Assembly (NCBI GenBank): GCA_964424205.1 | Contig: CAYRIF010000206.1 | Span: 1-6,771 of the forward strand | DNA: 6,771 nucleotides | DNA from: CAYRIF01 sp964424205 | Lineage (GTDB): Bacteria > Bacteroidota > Bacteroidia > Cytophagales > Cyclobacteriaceae | Direction of reading: 5' to 3' | In this document: one piece after another, positions 5,743 to 6,771 of the stretch | How positions within the stretch are numbered: the first letter of the stretch is position 1 | Layout: every line of letters starts with the position of its first letter | Made by a program: the position numbers and the translations under genes | Notes under the pieces: generated by a model | What the model was told of the DNA's origin: nothing | Database searches by the model: none | Seen by the model: the letters and a program-made list of their open reading frames with translations, nothing else

Positions 5743-6649
5743 GGTTTTCCTCCTGTACTTTAGCGATGAAAATATCATTGATGCTTGGAATTTTCTCCAC
5801 AAAACCATGCACTTCCGTTTTTTGAACGAGCTCCTGAATGAGCTGATTTGGTGACAAGCCATTCATAATCTTAATATTTGACTGATTCATATTGTCCTCT
5901 AATGTTTTTGTAGTCAAAATTTCATAATCACTTGATAGGCTAGCAATACCACTGGCATGGTCAACGATGTAGGTATTGCTTCTATAATTGTGTTTGATTT
6001 CTTTTTTTGAACCACCTAGTATTTTTTTAGAATTATTGATAAGGGCAATGTCATCACATAATTCCTCGACCGATTCCATACGGTGTGTAGAAAAAATAAT
6101 GGTACTCCCTTTTTCTCGTAGCTCGAGAATTTCATCTTTTACTAAATTAGCATTGATAGGGTCAAAGCCAGAAAATGGTTCATCTAAAATAATTAGTTCT
6201 GGCTCATGAATCACCGTGGCAATGAACTGAATTTTTTGCTGCATGCCTTTAGAAAGGTCTTCAATATTCTTTTTTGCCCAATCTTCAATTTCAAATTTAG
6301 CCAACCAAATTTTTATTTTTTGAATGGCTTCCCGTTTGTTCATCCCTTTGAGCTGCGTGAGGTAGAGTAATTGTTCCCCTACTTTCATTTTTTTATACAG
6401 CCCTCGTTCCTCCGGTAAATAACCAATGACACTGGTGTGTTTTTGTTGTAGCCTCTCGCCATTAATCATAATTTCACCACTATCTGCATTGATGATTTGC
6501 GTGATGATTCTAATTAATGTGGTTTTTCCAGCACCATTAGGACCGAGCAATCCAAAAATAGATTGTTTAGGAATGGAGAGGCTGACATTGTCAAGTGCCT
6601 TATGGTCGCCATAAGTTTTACAGATGTTCTCTACTTTAAGTACTTCCAA
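5735..6649 (-). CDS. ABC transporter ATPase (NatA/YhaQ-like)
   Basis: A 304-residue nucleotide-binding subunit that powers the ABC-2 permease encoded next to it. Walker A GPNGAGKTT is at residues 36-44, the signature LSKGMQQK at 132-139, Walker B LIILDEP at 152-158 with catalytic Glu157, D-loop SGFDP at 160-164, and switch His189 in FSTHRM. The Q-loop region reads IGYLPEERGLY (75-85), with Glu where many ABC ATPases have Gln; this is usual in the NatA/YhaQ branch. After about residue 220 comes a C-terminal DUF4162-like domain. The start is TTG (6647-6649): the next upstream in-frame stop is a TAG and no ATG lies between, and the product then begins MEVLKVENICKTYGDHKAL, as expected. Candidate promoter TAGCTTTG lies 37 nt upstream. 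The pair forms an operon. Confidence 0.94.
   Translation of the reverse strand: MEVLKVENICKTYGDHKALDNVSLSIPKQSIFGLLGPNGAGKTTLIRIITQIINADSGEIMINGERLQQKHTSVIGYLPEERGLYKKMKVGEQLLYLTQLKGMNKREAIQKIKIWLAKFEIEDWAKKNIEDLSKGMQQKIQFIATVIHEPELIILDEPFSGFDPINANLVKDEILELREKGSTIIFSTHRMESVEELCDDIALINNSKKILGGSKKEIKHNYRSNTYIVDHASGIASLSSDYEILTTKTLEDNMNQSNIKIMNGLSPNQLIQELVQKTEVHGFVEKIPSINDIFIAKVQEENHG
5749..5754 (-). promoter_or_regulatory. Strong Shine-Dalgarno for the ABC permease
   Basis: AGGAGG read leftward, six nt before the ATG at 5742 and inside the last codons of the ATPase gene. Such a strong site is uncommon in Bacteroidota and settles the choice of 5742 over the upstream in-frame ATG at 5862. Confidence 0.85.
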
Positions 6650-6686
6650 AATGCTATTGATTTTTATGAACGATACAATCGGAGTA

Positions 6687-6694
6687 CAAAGCTA
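6687..6694 (-). promoter_or_regulatory. Candidate -7 promoter element for the ABC operon
   Basis: Read leftward this is TAGCTTTG, an exact fit to TAnnTTTG, 37 nt upstream of the TTG start at 6649. No clear TTTG lies about 19 nt further upstream, so only the -7 half is supported. Confidence 0.5.
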
Positions 6695-6762
6695 AAAAAT
6701 ATTTGGTGATTGTAATGAAAAAAGTGATGAGTGGTATAAATAATTTTGATGGTTTCCTACCC

Positions 6763-6771
6763 ATGGTCTGT
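6763..6771 (+). repeat. Start of another hairpin repeat copy, cut by window end
   Basis: The last nine bases, ATGGTCTGT, equal the first nine of copy 2's left arm. They are preceded by TTTCCTACCC, recalling TTTCCT in front of copy 2. The remainder lies outside the window. Nine bases alone is a modest match, but the flank supports it. Confidence 0.6.

Overview
The window looks like ordinary chromosome from a member of the Bacteroidota, probably a Cytophagales- or Flavobacteriia-like organism. Three things suggest this. The DNA is AT-rich. Candidate promoters carry the Bacteroidota -7 motif TAnnTTTG, found here about 33-45 nt upstream of three of the leftward genes. The gene content also fits: a fused SpmA-SpmB protein, a membrane-anchored TlpA-type thioredoxin, and a NatA/NatB-type ABC exporter. 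Taxonomy is inferred from these features only.

Layout. Bases 2-1704 hold a rightward cluster of three genes: the 3' part of an SMP-30/gluconolactonase-like beta-propeller gene cut by the window edge, a DUF1697 protein, and a LysE/RhtB-family exporter. Spacings are 3 and 26 nt, so they are probably co-transcribed. From 1713 to 6649 every gene runs leftward: tlpA-like (1713-2303), a small DUF7832-like protein (2473-2943), a fused spmA-spmB gene interrupted by exactly 100 Ns (3090-4139), an ABC-2 permease (4435-5742) and its ABC ATPase (5735-6649). LysE and TlpA converge with only 8 nt between their stop codons. The two ABC genes overlap by 8 nt and clearly form an operon; the overlap and a strong AGGAGG indicate that the permease starts at 5742.

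The most unusual part is the 295-nt spacer 4140-4434 between the ABC operon and spmAB. It contains four palindromes of 24 bp (10-bp arms, 4-nt loop, core GGTCTGTG/CACAGACC) centred every 42-46 bp, plus a half copy. The first two and the last two are in opposite orientation and fall into two sequence subtypes. Every departure from perfect pairing (three in all) becomes a G-U wobble in leftward RNA but an A-C mismatch in rightward RNA. This suggests the leftward transcript folds into a string of hairpins. The last 9 bases of the window (6763-6771) begin another copy, so the repeats appear on both sides of the ABC operon and probably belong to a dispersed intergenic family.

Functionally the window is a mix of housekeeping and accessory membrane functions: export of small molecules (LysE, ABC-2), extracytoplasmic thiol redox (TlpA), and a membrane protein of unclear role outside spore-formers (SpmAB). 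I see no phage, IS transposase, CRISPR-Cas, tRNA or rRNA.
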